Assembly (NCBI GenBank): GCA_944320765.1
Contig: CALUIS010000014.1
Coordinates: 16,439 to 80,438 of the forward strand
Direction: 5' to 3'
Origin: an uncultured Paraprevotella sp.
GTDB lineage: Bacteria > Bacteroidota > Bacteroidia > Bacteroidales > Bacteroidaceae
DNA: 64,000 nucleotides
The position numbers and the translations under genes were made by a program. Of the stretch, positions 58,188-64,000 are shown piece by piece. The notes under the pieces are model-generated. The model was not told the origin of the DNA and searched no databases. It saw nothing but the letters and a program-made list of their open reading frames with translations. Each line of letters starts with the position of its first letter. The first letter of the stretch is position 1.

Positions 58188-59666
58188 ATGGATGCAACAT
58201 TGATCAAAGGCCTCCAGCTGGTGCTGTCGCTTTCAATACTTGTGGTGCTGCACGAAGGGGGGCATTTCTTCTTCTCCAAGCTGTTCCGCGTGAAGGTGGA
58301 GAAGTTCTTCCTGTTCTTCGACCCGTATTTCCATTTGTTCAGCACGAAGGACAAGTGGTTCACCCGCTTGTTTCCCAAGTGCAAGGGCAATGAGACGGAA
58401 TACGGCGTGGGATGGCTGCCGTTCGGCGGTTATGTGAAAATCGCCGGGATGATAGACGAGAGCATGGACACCGAGCAGATGAAGAAGCCGGTGCAGCCGT
58501 GGGAGTTCCGTGCGAAACCGGCGTGGCAGCGGCTGCTCATCATGGTGGGCGGCGTGCTGGTCAACTTCTTGCTGGCCTTGTTCATCTACACGATGGTACT
58601 TTTCCACTGGGGGGAGGAATACATCCCGGCCAAGGACATGACGATGGGCTACCAGTTCAACGAGCAGGCCGAGAAGTTGGGATTCCGGGATAACGATGTG
58701 ATACTGGCCGTTGACGGCAAGGAAATCAAGAAGTGGGACGGTTCGGTGTATCGTGCCGTATCGGAAGCCAAGCAAGTGACCGTCCTGCGCCACGGCAGGA
58801 CGAGGGTTCTCCACATGCCGGGCGACATCAATATGCTGGAGATGTTGAAGGCTTATCCGCCTTTCATGGTGCCTTATGTCCCTGCGGTGGTCGACTCTGT
58901 GGTGCCGGCATCTCCCGCATGGGAAGCCGGTATGCGCGACGGAGACCGTGTTTTGGCTGTCAACGGGGTGGAAATAGAAACCTGGACTGATTTTGACGGG
59001 GTCATGCAGGCTTATATGGATTCGGCTAAGGCGTTCTCGCCTGCCGCTGACAGCACTGTTTTGGCAGGGGGAATCAAGGAGATGGCAGACAGTGCCGTTT
59101 TGGCCGACGGGGAGAGGAAGGTGGCGGATAGCATGAGCTTGCGGAAACTGACCGTGGCCTACATGTCATCTCTTGACGGCGCGGCAGACACGGTGGTTAT
59201 GACGCTTACCGAGGATTTCAAGCTGGGGGTCGTGAAGCGCAGCCTGTTGTCCTATTATAAACCCGTCAAGGTGGAGTATGGCTTTTGGGCCAGCATTCCG
59301 GCCGGCGTATCGCATGGAATCGAAGTGTTGTCGGGCTACGTGAGCGACCTGCAGTATCTGTTCACGGCGGACGGCGCCAAGAGCGTGGGGAGCTTCATTA
59401 CCATCGGAAGCATCTTCCCGGCCACGTGGGACTGGCTGACGTTCTGGGAGACCACGGCCTTCCTGAGCCTGATGCTGGCTTTCATGAACATCCTTCCCAT
59501 TCCGGCCCTGGACGGCGGGCATGTGCTGTTCCTCATCGCGGAGATCATACTCCGCCGTCCGCCCAGCGAGAAATTCCTCGAGCGGGCCCAGGTGGTGGGC
59601 ATGACGCTGCTCATAGGATTGATGGTGCTGGCCTGCTATAATGATATTGTGAGGTTCTTATTGTAA
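58188..59666 (+). CDS. rseP: RIP-family site-2 zinc protease RseP
   Basis: 492 residues. Intramembrane metalloprotease that cleaves membrane-bound anti-sigma factors. First helix with the zinc motif 'VVLHEGGHFFFSK' (HExxH at 22-26), 'LPFGGYVKIAGM', a PDZ pair in the periplasm, and the third ligand in 'NILPIPALDGGHVLF'. Longer than E. coli RseP (450), because the second PDZ region carries an insert at about 277-318 in which 'ADSxVLAxGxxKxxADS' is repeated. Last gene of the tsaB-rseP operon. Confidence 0.96.
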   Translation: MDATLIKGLQLVLSLSILVVLHEGGHFFFSKLFRVKVEKFFLFFDPYFHLFSTKDKWFTRLFPKCKGNETEYGVGWLPFGGYVKIAGMIDESMDTEQMKKPVQPWEFRAKPAWQRLLIMVGGVLVNFLLALFIYTMVLFHWGEEYIPAKDMTMGYQFNEQAEKLGFRDNDVILAVDGKEIKKWDGSVYRAVSEAKQVTVLRHGRTRVLHMPGDINMLEMLKAYPPFMVPYVPAVVDSVVPASPAWEAGMRDGDRVLAVNGVEIETWTDFDGVMQAYMDSAKAFSPAADSTVLAGGIKEMADSAVLADGERKVADSMSLRKLTVAYMSSLDGAADTVVMTLTEDFKLGVVKRSLLSYYKPVKVEYGFWASIPAGVSHGIEVLSGYVSDLQYLFTADGAKSVGSFITIGSIFPATWDWLTFWETTAFLSLMLAFMNILPIPALDGGHVLFLIAEIILRRPPSEKFLERAQVVGMTLLIGLMVLACYNDIVRFLL

Positions 59667-59688
59667 GACTTCTGTCATAAAGACATGT

Positions 59689-59734
59689 AAAGCCCGCCGG
59701 ATTCTTGACTTAAATCAAGAATTCGGCGGGCTTT
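59689..59734 (+). terminator. Terminator-like hairpin after rseP
   Basis: Two 20-nt arms (59689-59708 and 59715-59734), complementary except for one G-T pair, around a 6-nt loop. The arm ends in CTTTG rather than a long T run, so termination strength is uncertain. Confidence 0.7.
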
Positions 59735-59779
59735 GTTGCAAAATGACATTCCGGTGTTGCGGGATAGGCGCACACTTTG

Positions 59780-59787
59780 TAACTTTG
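59780..59787 (+). promoter_or_regulatory. -7 box before the 32-residue protein and DUF4250 gene
   Basis: TAACTTTG, exact TAnnTTTG, about 100 bp before the small ORF at 59885. No standard -33 box is seen. Confidence 0.5.
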
Positions 59788-59884
59788 CGGTATAGAAAGG
59801 AAAGAGATATTATTTAGGTGGTAGTTTTAAGGTAAAGATATAGAAAGCGTATTGGTTTGTTAAGGTAATTAGATTGTTTTTCAA

Positions 59885-59983
59885 ATGGATATGCATACTT
59901 GGCAAGTGTTGGCCGCCAGCGTGGTCGCGGTGGTCCTTTGCATAGGAACTTTGGTGGTGACCGTGAAAGACGGTCATTTGTAG
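59885..59983 (+). CDS. Candidate 32-residue single-span membrane protein
   Basis: ATG at 59885 (or 59891) to TAG at 59981-59983. It starts 'MDMHTWQVLAASVVAVVL', followed by a few more hydrophobic residues and a short polar end 'VKDGHL'. One membrane helix (about 7-27) fills almost the whole protein. It lies downstream of a -7 box and just 17 bp ahead of the DUF4250 gene, whose ribosome-binding site AGAAGGAGG overlaps its stop. Too short for standard gene callers. No known family recognised. Confidence 0.55.
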   Translation: MDMHTWQVLAASVVAVVLCIGTLVVTVKDGHL

Positions 59984-60000
59984 AAGGAGGAAAAAAGAAG

Positions 60001-60192
60001 ATGGAGAACCTGAAAGATGACATGCCGAAAGACCCGATGATGCTGATGAGTTTCATCAACATGAAGCTGCGGGATTTCTATCCGTCCCTCGACGCGCTGT
60101 GCGATGACATGGAGATGGACCGGAAAGCGTTGGAACACAAGATGGCCGAAGCGGGTCTGGAGTACAATGCGGCAGCCAACAAGTTCTGGTGA
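60001..60192 (+). CDS. DUF4250 domain-containing protein
   Basis: 63 residues from 'MENLKDDMPKDPMMLMSFINMKLRDFYPSL', with a strong AGGAGG ribosome-binding site 9 nt before this ATG, which fixes the start; a longer in-frame extension upstream is rejected. The pattern 'PKDPxMLxSxxNxKLRD.Y.SLDALCDD' is diagnostic of DUF4250. The second half ('MDRKALEHKMAEAGLEYN') looks like a small helix-turn-helix. Function unknown. Confidence 0.88.
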   Translation: MENLKDDMPKDPMMLMSFINMKLRDFYPSLDALCDDMEMDRKALEHKMAEAGLEYNAAANKFW

Positions 60193-60221
60193 CACACACA
60201 AACACAATTCATATACACAAG

Positions 60222-60270
60222 GGCCGCCCCCTTTCTTGCCGTAAGGGCAGGAAGGGGGGCGGCCTGTTTT
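60222..60270 (+). terminator. Terminator after the DUF4250 gene
   Basis: A long GC-rich stem of about 18 bp (GGCCGCCCCC... with ...GGGGGGCGGCC), GTAA-type loop, followed by TGTTTT. It may serve both converging genes. Confidence 0.85.
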
Positions 60271-60291
60271 CCTTGTTTGCCTGTCCCCGGC

Positions 60292-60759
60292 TTACCGGTC
60301 GTTCCGGGCTTTTTCGTTCTCGTGCATGTCCACTTCTATCTTGCGGGAGTAGAACCTGACCTTGGCTTCCATTTCGTCGAAGCGTTGTTTCAGGTGGAAC
60401 ACGTGGGTGCGTTGTCGGTAGAAGTCCGCGTTGTGTCCCCGGCGTTTCGTCTCTTCCAGCTCCCTGAGGATGTCTTGTTCGGCCCGGAGCGTACTGTCCA
60501 TCATGGCCAGCGTGTCTTGTGCGGCGAGAAGCTCGATGCTGTCCAGCACGATGATGCCGGTGGCCCGTGCCTCAAAGGCGGTGGGAAAGCGTCTCCGCAT
60601 GGCCAGGATGCTGTCTTTGGCCCGTGGATAGTCTCCTTCTTTCATCAGTGTGCGCGCATCATTCACCATGCGCCCTGCCTGGGCCTCCGTTTGGGCTTCC
60701 TTGTCGGAGCAGGAGCAGATGAGTATGGGCAGCAGTAAAGCGTATAATGTTTTCCTCAT
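60292..60759 (-). CDS. Predicted lipoprotein, helical, unknown function
   Basis: 155 residues. N-terminus 'MRKTLYALLLPILICSCSDKEAQ' fits a lipoprotein signal with Cys17 after 'LICS'. The mature part is almost entirely helical and charged, with a TPR-like beginning ('ARTLMKEGDYPRAKDSILAMRRRFP') and a coiled-coil middle. It is divergent from cca. No family recognised beyond general Bacteroidales conservation. Confidence 0.75.
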   Translation of the reverse strand: MRKTLYALLLPILICSCSDKEAQTEAQAGRMVNDARTLMKEGDYPRAKDSILAMRRRFPTAFEARATGIIVLDSIELLAAQDTLAMMDSTLRAEQDILRELEETKRRGHNADFYRQRTHVFHLKQRFDEMEAKVRFYSRKIEVDMHENEKARNDR

Positions 60760-60785
60760 AGGCTGTTGTTTGCGAATTGACCTTA

Positions 60786-60818
60786 CAAAAGTACCATTTT
60801 TTGGGTGAATAATTCAAA
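60786..60818 (-). promoter_or_regulatory. Promoter of the lipoprotein gene
   Basis: On the minus strand TTTG (60815-60818), 21 nt, TACTTTTG (60786-60793): full -33/-7 match, 26 bp before the ATG. Confidence 0.8.
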
Positions 60819-60836
60819 CCGATGCGCAAAAAATCG

Positions 60837-60844
60837 TATTTTTG
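60837..60844 (+). promoter_or_regulatory. cca promoter, -7 box
   Basis: TATTTTTG, exact TAnnTTTG, 26 bp before the cca ATG; -33 not evident. Confidence 0.6.
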
Positions 60845-60870
60845 CACTTATTTTAGGGTATTTTTGAAGA

Positions 60871-62313
60871 ATGAGGAAACTGACGAAAGAGGATTTGGTG
60901 CGTTTGCTGGACCACAGGATATTCCACCAGATATCGCGTCTGGCCGATGCCATGGGCATAGAGTGTTATGTGATAGGAGGTTATGTGCGTGACCTCTTTC
61001 TGGGCCGCCCGTCCAAGGACATAGATATCGTGGTGGTGGGCAGCGGCATCAGGCTGGCGCAGGCCTTGGCCGGGATGCTGGGGCGCGGCGCACACCTGAG
61101 CGTGTTCAGCAATTTCGGCACGGCGCAGGTCAAGTACCATGGGCTTGAGGTGGAGTTCGTGGGGGCGCGGAAAGAGAGCTATAGCCACGACTCGCGCAAG
61201 CCGGTGGTGGAGGACGGGACTTTGGAGGACGACCAGAACCGGCGTGACTTCACCATCAACGCTTTGGCCGTGTGCCTGAACCAGCCGCGTTTCGGCGAGC
61301 TGGTGGACCCTTTCGACGGATTGCTGGACATGGAGGACCGGCTGATACGGACACCGCTCGACCCGGATGTGACCTTCAGCGACGATCCCTTGCGCATGAT
61401 GCGCTGCGTGCGTTTCGCCACGCAGCTGAACTTCTTCATCGACGAGGAGACCTTCGAGGCGTTGGCGCGCAACAAGGAGCGTATCCGCATCATCTCGAAG
61501 GAGCGCGTGGCGGACGAGTTGAACAAAATCATGATGACCCCCACGCCTTCGAAAGGTTTCGTGGAGCTGGAGCGTTGCGGCCTTCTACCGTTGATCTTTC
61601 CGGAGCTGGCGGCCTTGCAGGGAGTGGAGAAGGTGAACGGGCGGGCGCACAAGGACAATTTCTACCATACGCTGGAGGTGTTGGACAACGTGTGCGCCCA
61701 GTCGGACAACCTGTGGCTGCGTTGGGCCGCCCTCCTGCACGATATCGGGAAGCCGCGCACCAAGCGGTTCGACCCGTCTCTGGGGTGGACTTTCCATAAC
61801 CATAACTTCATCGGGGCCAAGATGGTGCCGGACATCTTCAGGAAGATGAAGCTCCCGATGAACGAGAAGATGAAGTACGTGCAGAAGCTGGTGGGCCTGC
61901 ACATGCGGCCCATAGCCATCGCGGATGACGAGGTGACGGACTCCGCCGTGCGCCGCCTGCTGTTCGAGGCCGGCGACGACATAGAAGACCTGATGACGCT
62001 CTGCGAGGCGGACATCACTTCCAGGAACGCCCAGCGAAAGCGGAAGTTCCTGGACAACTTCAAGCTGGTGCGCAAGAAACTGGTGGACCTGGAGGAGCGC
62101 GACCGCATCCGCAACTTCCAGCCGCCCGTCTCGGGGGAGGAAATCATGGCCGTGTTCGGGCTTTCGCCTTGCCGCGAGGTGGGTACGCTGAAAAGCGCCA
62201 TCAAGGATGCCATTCTCGACGGGGTGGTGCCGAACGAACACGACGCGGCCTATGCCTTCATGTTGGAGCGGGCCGCCGGGATGGGGCTGAGGCCGGTTGA
62301 AGGTAAGGGCTGA
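60871..62313 (+). CDS. cca: CCA tRNA nucleotidyltransferase with HD domain
   Basis: 480 residues. Adds or repairs the 3' CCA of tRNAs; it is needed here because the two tRNA-Val genes do not encode CCA. Polymerase-beta-type head: 'YVIGGYVRDLFLGRPSKDIDIVVVG' (GG..RD and DxD metal ligands), 'RRDFTINALAV', then the RNA-binding neck/body 'DDPLRMMRCVRFATQLNF'. A C-terminal HD phosphohydrolase-like domain ('ALLHDIGKPRTK', 'HNHNFIGAKM') follows, as in many non-enteric CCA enzymes. Confidence 0.95.
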   Translation: MRKLTKEDLVRLLDHRIFHQISRLADAMGIECYVIGGYVRDLFLGRPSKDIDIVVVGSGIRLAQALAGMLGRGAHLSVFSNFGTAQVKYHGLEVEFVGARKESYSHDSRKPVVEDGTLEDDQNRRDFTINALAVCLNQPRFGELVDPFDGLLDMEDRLIRTPLDPDVTFSDDPLRMMRCVRFATQLNFFIDEETFEALARNKERIRIISKERVADELNKIMMTPTPSKGFVELERCGLLPLIFPELAALQGVEKVNGRAHKDNFYHTLEVLDNVCAQSDNLWLRWAALLHDIGKPRTKRFDPSLGWTFHNHNFIGAKMVPDIFRKMKLPMNEKMKYVQKLVGLHMRPIAIADDEVTDSAVRRLLFEAGDDIEDLMTLCEADITSRNAQRKRKFLDNFKLVRKKLVDLEERDRIRNFQPPVSGEEIMAVFGLSPCREVGTLKSAIKDAILDGVVPNEHDAAYAFMLERAAGMGLRPVEGKG

Positions 62314-62348
62314 GACGTAAAGGACGAAAAGATAAGGAAAATATAATA

Positions 62349-62376
62349 GGTGGAATGGCGATTCCATCCGGCTTTT
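62349..62376 (+). terminator. cca terminator
   Basis: TGGAAT-GGCG-ATTCCA hairpin extended by two pairs, followed by CGGCTTTT. Confidence 0.6.
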
Positions 62377-62405
62377 GTGGAAACGAGCTTTGGGCTTAAT
62401 TCTCG

Positions 62406-62560
62406 CTGTCTGAAAACCGCCAAAATTTGAAGATCAGAGGATAAGCAACTGGAGGTTCGCGCCTGATAGGGCGTGGACTATCCGTGCTTATATGTGATCT
62501 TCGGGTTACTTGGCGGTACCTCAGGCAGGCAGTAAGCGGCGGATGGTTTGCGCTTTTTTT
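62406..62560 (+). ncRNA. Candidate structured non-coding RNA (long nested hairpin), possibly 6S-like
   Basis: A series of strictly nested complementary arms: 62406-62413 with 62521-62528 (8 bp, one G-U), 62416-62423 with 62510-62517 (8 bp), 62429-62436 with 62495-62502 (8 bp), 62441-62447 with 62485-62491 (7 bp), 62451-62453 with 62481-62483, and an apical stem 62458-62463 with 62470-62475. Internal loops separate them. A weak promoter (TTTG 62374-62377, 19 nt, TAATTCTC) precedes it, and AAGCG...CGCTT plus seven T (62554-62560) follows. One rod with internal bubbles recalls 6S RNA, but I cannot assign a family; a leader for the HTH gene at 62573 is the alternative. Confidence 0.6.
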
Positions 62561-62572
62561 ATTGTCGGGCTT

Positions 62573-62794
62573 ATGGTACATATCGGTCATCTCATCGAGC
62601 AGGAGCTGCGCCGCCAGCGGCGTTCCGTGTCTTGGTTCGCAAGGGAACTCTATTGCGACCGCACCAATGTGTACAAGCTGTTCCAGAAGGAGAGCATCGA
62701 CACGATGTTGCTTTACCGCATCTCCGTGGTGCTGTCCCACGATTTCTTCCAATATTATACGGACGAGCTGCCTGGGAAGCCTCCGGAAAAGTAG
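62573..62794 (+). CDS. Small HTH (XRE/Cro-like) DNA-binding protein
   Basis: 73 residues from 'MVHIGHLIEQELRRQRRSVSWFARELYCDRTNVYKLFQKESIDT'. The helix-turn-helix is 'VSWFARELYCDRTNVYKLFQ', followed by 'MLLYRISVVLSHDFFQYY', the typical third/fourth-helix packing of this short Bacteroidales family. I chose the ATG at 62573; ATGs further upstream lie in the structured RNA region. It starts 13 bp after the T run that ends the RNA candidate, so the RNA may control it. Target unknown. Confidence 0.75.
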   Translation: MVHIGHLIEQELRRQRRSVSWFARELYCDRTNVYKLFQKESIDTMLLYRISVVLSHDFFQYYTDELPGKPPEK

Positions 62795-62861
62795 AGGATT
62801 TGTCTACACTGTGTGGCGGATTTGTCCACGGTTTCCGCCGGTGCCGATGCGCTATCTCTTG

Positions 62862-62989
62862 TAACTTTGTACCATATTAGGCAAGGCGGACAGACTTTGA
62901 TATAAAAATGGTTACGCGTTATTTATCCGGATCAAAGGCGTAATGTCTTGTCGGGGGCGGGCAGCAAGGGGATATGCTGTCCGTCTTTT
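62862..62989 (+). ncRNA. Candidate small RNA with attenuator-like fold (promoter to terminator)
   Basis: An exact -7 box TAACTTTG (62862-62869) is followed about 90 nt later by a terminator: CGGGCAGCA (62958-62966), 8-nt loop, TGCTGTCCG (62975-62983), then TCTTTTA. No gene lies between except an 11-codon frame 'MVTRYLSGSKA' (62908-62943). The 3' terminator arm can instead pair with GGCGGACAG at 62885-62893 (9 bp with one G-U), an antiterminator-like alternative. A transcript of about 115 nt is predicted. No plus-strand gene follows in the window. Confidence 0.45.
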
Positions 62990-63073
62990 ATATCGAAATG
63001 TTCGCGTAGGTTCATTCGATTTTGTTTTGCGGTTGCGTTTACGCGATTCTTGATGTCGTTTTTGTTTGTCGGT

Positions 63074-64000
63074 TCATGTTTCGTTTAAGAGTTTATCGAG
63101 AACTTTTCTCGATTGTGAGATAGATTTGGGAGGGCTTTTCATCTTTTTTAAGTCCGTGGGAAGTATTCCAAATTCTATTTTGAAGCATTTGGAAAAGTAC
63201 CAAAGGGTTGAGAATCCACAGGCTATTGCAATTTCAGAAACAGACATGTCACTTTCTGTCAGCATTCGGTAAGCTTCTTTCAGCCTGATTATACGGACGA
63301 ATTCTACAGGGGAAAGTCCTGTTGCTGTTTTAATTTTACGATATAAGGTGGATGTAGACATACACATTTCATAAGCAAACTGTTTCACGTCAAAATCTTT
63401 AGAGGCGAGATTTTCTTTAACCGTGTTTATGGCTTTTTCTATTGTTGGGTGGTCGATATCCCTTTCTTCTGTATTATATGTTCCCTGAAGAATGTTTTGG
63501 TTCGTTGTCTTTTGGCATTCACGTTTCTCGGTATGGCTTGTGGTTATATCGGATGTGTTGGTAATCGTAGATTGTGGCGGATAACCTTTTTGGATAGATT
63601 CTTTTTGTTGTTTCCGATAGTGGAATAGATAAATGAAAAAGATGGGGGAAATGAGTACGCAGGCGTACAATAGTCCTGCCCACCAAGTTTTATACCAAGA
63701 GAAGGGGGATGTTTTTGGGGATGATGCTGTGTTATGGAATCTTTGGGGGACGATTCCATTTGGACTTCCTTTGCTGTTGGATAGTTCCTTGTCGCTTGCT
63801 TTTTCTTGTTCCTCCTTTGGGGGAATTAGTGGTATGGTAGAAAGGAGCAATTTGTTATGAGCCGTTACTTGGTCTGCTGTGTAAAAATTGCAGATGGTTG
63901 TGGCGTAGGAACAGATTTTACCCCCCCCCCCCCCCCCCCCCCCTGCTTTAATAAATATTTTTAAAAATAATTTATATATTGCTAATAGAATGATCAAAAT
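63074..64000 (-). CDS. Membrane-anchored AraC-type regulator (5' end outside window or disrupted)
   Basis: The minus-strand frame is open to the window edge. One membrane helix ('WAGLLYACVLISPIFFIYLFHY') is followed by a charged linker and a C-terminal AraC double HTH ('VKQFAYEMCMSTSTLYRKIKTATGLSPVEFVRII', 'VSEIAIACGFSTLWYFSKCFKIEFGILPTDL'). TM-plus-AraC proteins in Bacteroidetes are one-component relatives of hybrid two-component regulators and usually have a larger sensor part N-terminal to the helix. Here about 60 residues before the helix the frame meets a 23-G run, so the N-terminal part is either cut off, switched or misassembled. The region is much more AT-rich than the rest of the window. 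Confidence 0.75.
   Translation of the reverse strand: MLIILLAIYKLFLKIFIKAGGGGGGGGKICSYATTICNFYTADQVTAHNKLLLSTIPLIPPKEEQEKASDKELSNSKGSPNGIVPQRFHNTASSPKTSPFSWYKTWWAGLLYACVLISPIFFIYLFHYRKQQKESIQKGYPPQSTITNTSDITTSHTEKRECQKTTNQNILQGTYNTEERDIDHPTIEKAINTVKENLASKDFDVKQFAYEMCMSTSTLYRKIKTATGLSPVEFVRIIRLKEAYRMLTESDMSVSEIAIACGFSTLWYFSKCFKIEFGILPTDLKKMKSPPKSISQSRKVLDKLLNET
63921..63943. repeat. 23-bp poly-C (plus) / poly-G (minus) tract
   Basis: An uninterrupted run of 23 C within the minus-strand regulator frame. Runs of this length are slippage-prone, so the length in the cell is likely heterogeneous, and it could also be a sequencing or assembly limit. Confidence 0.9.

Noticed and set aside
59899..60000. 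N-terminal extension of the DUF4250 protein
   Set aside because: It reads the 32-residue ORF in another frame, and the AGGAGG site points to the ATG at 60001.
62425..62500. Self-cleaving hammerhead ribozyme
   Set aside because: CTGATAG and CTGAAA look suggestive, but the required CTGATGA...GAAA core order and three-stem junction are absent.
62406..62560. SRP (4.5S) RNA or tmRNA assignment for the structured RNA
   Set aside because: The SRP GGAAG tetraloop/asymmetric-loop signature and any tRNA-like domain are missing; only a 6S-like rod shape remains as a loose resemblance.

Overview
The window is a piece of a Bacteroidales chromosome. The evidence is the gene content (porU/porV of the type IX secretion system, DUF4290 and DUF4250 proteins, a SurA/PPIase/OstA-like block between guaB and mutL) and the many matches to the Bacteroidetes sigma-ABfr promoter (TTTG, about 19-21 nt, TAnnTTTG). 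The sequence is GC-rich for the order. C-terminal tails of the form 'GIYIVNGKK' together with T9SS genes suggest a Prevotellaceae/Paraprevotella-like or Bacteroidaceae gut or oral anaerobe. Genus is not resolved from sequence alone.

Layout. 1-16 kb: 3' part of recQ; a 1397-residue secreted modular protein followed by a 61-residue acidic protein; guaB; two SurA/PPIase-type periplasmic chaperones; an OstA-like protein; a small membrane protein; mutL; trpS. 16-19 kb: an accessory patch with an Rpn-family PD-(D/E)XK nuclease carrying a 12-bp tandem repeat, a 5'-truncated fimbrillin/FISUMP remnant, about 0.9 kb of repeat-bearing non-coding DNA, and two tandem tRNA-Val(UAC) genes. 19-33 kb: core genes purB, an rluB-like pseudouridine synthase with an RG-rich repeat tail, asnS, a GNAT acetyltransferase, the rplM-rpsI-rpsB-tsf cluster, a FAH-family enzyme, porU, porV and ispF.

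33-51 kb: a GT-C-like membrane glycosyltransferase and an AraC-type regulator on the minus strand, divergent from an L-fucose catabolic operon: fucI, a decayed fucO remnant, fucA, an L-fucose/L-rhamnose mutarotase and fucP. This runs into secreted glycosidases: GH43 (with a 3' frameshift), GH29, GH2, and two tandemly duplicated GH29 fucosidases. One of the pair carries a long C-terminal extension ending in a probable T9SS sorting domain. The enzymes would release fucose, galactose and pentose from a fucosylated glycan outside the cytoplasm, and FucP would import the fucose. No susC/susD pair and no L-fuculokinase are present in the window.

51-64 kb: yicC-gmk-small membrane protein-nadD (minus strand); then tsaB-DUF4290-murA-rimM-dxr-rseP as a tight plus-strand operon. 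MurA has Asp in place of the fosfomycin-target Cys. Then a 32-residue single-span membrane protein candidate next to a DUF4250 gene, a lipoprotein, cca, an unannotated long nested hairpin RNA candidate (62406-62560), a small HTH protein, a second promoter-to-terminator small RNA candidate (62862-62989), and at the right edge an AT-rich membrane-anchored AraC-type regulator interrupted by a 23-bp poly-C/poly-G tract.

The items most worth follow-up are the two RNA candidates at 62.4-63.0 kb, the fucO fossil inside a live operon, the GH43 frameshift, the GH29 duplication linked to T9SS export, and the 32-residue protein. All calls are from reading the sequence; no database search was possible.
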